Assembly (NCBI GenBank): GCA_964526635.1
Contig: CAZGLR010000168.1
Location: 1-5,780, forward strand
Length of the DNA stretch: 5,780 nucleotides
From: CAZGLR01 sp964526635
GTDB lineage: Bacteria > Zixibacteria > MSB-5A5 > GN15 > JAAZOE01
Reading direction: 5' to 3'
The notes beneath the pieces are model-generated. The model made no database searches. It was not told the origin of the DNA and saw only the letters and a program-made list of their open reading frames with translations. Below are positions 5,188 through 5,780 of the stretch, piece by piece (the first letter of the stretch is position 1; each line of letters opens with the position of its first letter). A program made the translations under genes and the position numbers.

Positions 5188-5780
5188 ATGGTTGATGCAC
5201 CAGTCGGCTGTGCCAAACCAACCGGTACAGTCATCGGCGAAAAACCATCTGCCAAAAAGCAGGAAACTCAGACCTCAAACACTGGAGATATACCCATGGT
5301 CACCGCGCGCGTCGGCGGCAAAGCCCCGGATTTCGAGGCGCCCGCCTATCAAAACGGCAAATTCTCGACAGTCAAATTATCTGAATATCTCGGGAAATGG
5401 GTTTTGCTGTGCTTCTATCCCGGCGATTTCACCTTCGTCTGACCAACCGAACTGTCGGCGGTCGCCGGCAAGTTTGACGAGCTCAAGAAGCTCGATGTAC
5501 AAATCCTCTCGGTTTCGACCGACAGCACCTTCGTCCACAAAGTCTGGGAAGAAGAAGAACTCAACAAGATGACCAAAAATGGTATCCCGTGGCCGATGGT
5601 CGCCGATGGCGCCGGGAATCTCGGCCGGGTCTATGGCGTCTATGATGAAGCCAACGGCGTCAATATCCGGGGCCGTTTTTTGATCGATCCCGATGGCGTC
5701 ATTCAGGCGATGGAAGTGATGACCCCGCCGGTGGGCCGCAAGATCGCGGGTTCGGCAACGGCACCTCGTAAGTCGCTTAC
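5188..5780 (+). CDS. Selenocysteine peroxiredoxin (AhpC/Prx1-like), in-frame UGA, 3' end outside window
   Basis: Thiol/selenol peroxidase expected to reduce H2O2 and organic hydroperoxides in the cytoplasm. After an N-terminal extension (residues 1-36, containing GCAKP with Cys8), the Prx fold begins at VTARVGGKAPDFEAPAY and reaches KWVLLCFYPGDFTFV. The next codon is TGA (5440-5442), residue 85, exactly where the family has the peroxidatic Cys of DFTFVCPTE. The same frame then continues with PTELSAVAGKFDELKKL, the conserved VSTDS, GRVYGVYDE, IRGRFLIDPDGVIQAMEV and TPPVGR, so the TGA interrupts a real protein. A SECIS-like hairpin follows the TGA, so I read it as Sec85. ATG 5188 has AAAGGAG 5 nt upstream. 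A second in-frame ATG at 5296 has GGAG 8 nt upstream and would give Sec49, the classical Prx position. No Cys occurs after Sec85 in the window, so any resolving Cys is Cys8, Cys75 or outside. The alternative, a Cys-to-stop mutation or sequencing error, is much less likely given the SECIS. Confidence 0.88.
5440..5476 (+). promoter_or_regulatory. Bacterial SECIS element with its UGA (Sec) codon
   Basis: Downstream of TGA 5440-5442, bases 5448-5453 pair with 5471-5476 and 5454-5459 pair with 5464-5469. That is twelve pairs including two G-U, with A5470 bulged. The apical loop is GGUC (5460-5463) and begins 18 nt after the UGA. Known bacterial SECIS elements, such as that of E. coli fdhF, likewise have a stem just after UGA, an apical loop with GGUC, a bulge in the stem and nearly the same spacing. 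SelB binds this loop and delivers Sec-tRNA. The bulge here lies on the 3' strand and lower than the fdhF bulged U. The hairpin sits within coding sequence for Pro-Thr-Glu-Leu-Ser-Ala and onward. Confidence 0.85.

Noticed and set aside
5440..5442. TGA as a true stop or a pseudogene mutation in the peroxiredoxin
   Set aside because: The stop is exactly at the catalytic Cys codon, the downstream frame is intact and conserved, and a SECIS-like hairpin follows. A random nonsense mutation would not explain all three.

Overview
The window reads as ordinary chromosome of a bacterium that makes selenoproteins. No marker here fixes the lineage. The neighbourhood spoVG-prs-rplY (L25/Ctc), an aconitase of the short 'Aquifex type' and a Sec-type peroxiredoxin would fit an anaerobic or microaerophilic deep-branching Gram-negative group (FCB/Zixibacteria-like or Desulfobacterota-like). 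That placement is a guess. Nothing looks like phage, plasmid, transposon or CRISPR.

Layout. Positions 1-1310 (minus strand) hold the first 436 codons of an aconitate hydratase whose C-terminus lies outside the window. It is transcribed away from everything else. Positions 1311-1964 contain no convincing gene. They carry a candidate plus-strand promoter (about 1477-1506), then a chain of strong predicted RNA hairpins. The last hairpin pairs the spoVG Shine-Dalgarno sequence with an upstream pyrimidine stretch. Positions 1965-4062 hold spoVG (nucleic-acid-binding regulator), prs (PRPP synthetase) and rplY/ctc (ribosomal protein L25, TL5 type). An intrinsic terminator lies between spoVG and prs, and a very strong one follows rplY. 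Positions 4245-4922 encode a DJ-1/PfpI-superfamily protein of the ElbB type. A perfect inverted repeat follows it, then a promoter-like region, then a peroxiredoxin gene from 5188 that runs off the right edge.

The clearest special feature is in the peroxiredoxin. Its active-site motif DFTFV-C-PTE has a UGA codon (5440-5442) in place of the catalytic Cys codon. The reading frame continues past it with a normal peroxiredoxin sequence. Directly downstream the mRNA can fold into a 12-bp hairpin with a GGUC loop at the distance expected of a bacterial SECIS element. The gene therefore most likely encodes a selenocysteine peroxiredoxin (Sec85), and a standard gene caller would cut it into two pieces.

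The second notable feature is the 450-nt structured region before spoVG. I could not match it to RNase P RNA, tmRNA, SRP RNA, 6S RNA or a known riboswitch. It is either a long regulatory leader of spoVG or an independent RNA.

Functionally, prs and rplY serve nucleotide supply and the ribosome, and the window's right half (ElbB-like protein, selenoperoxiredoxin) suggests reactive-carbonyl and peroxide defence. These appear to be separate transcription units that happen to be neighbours.
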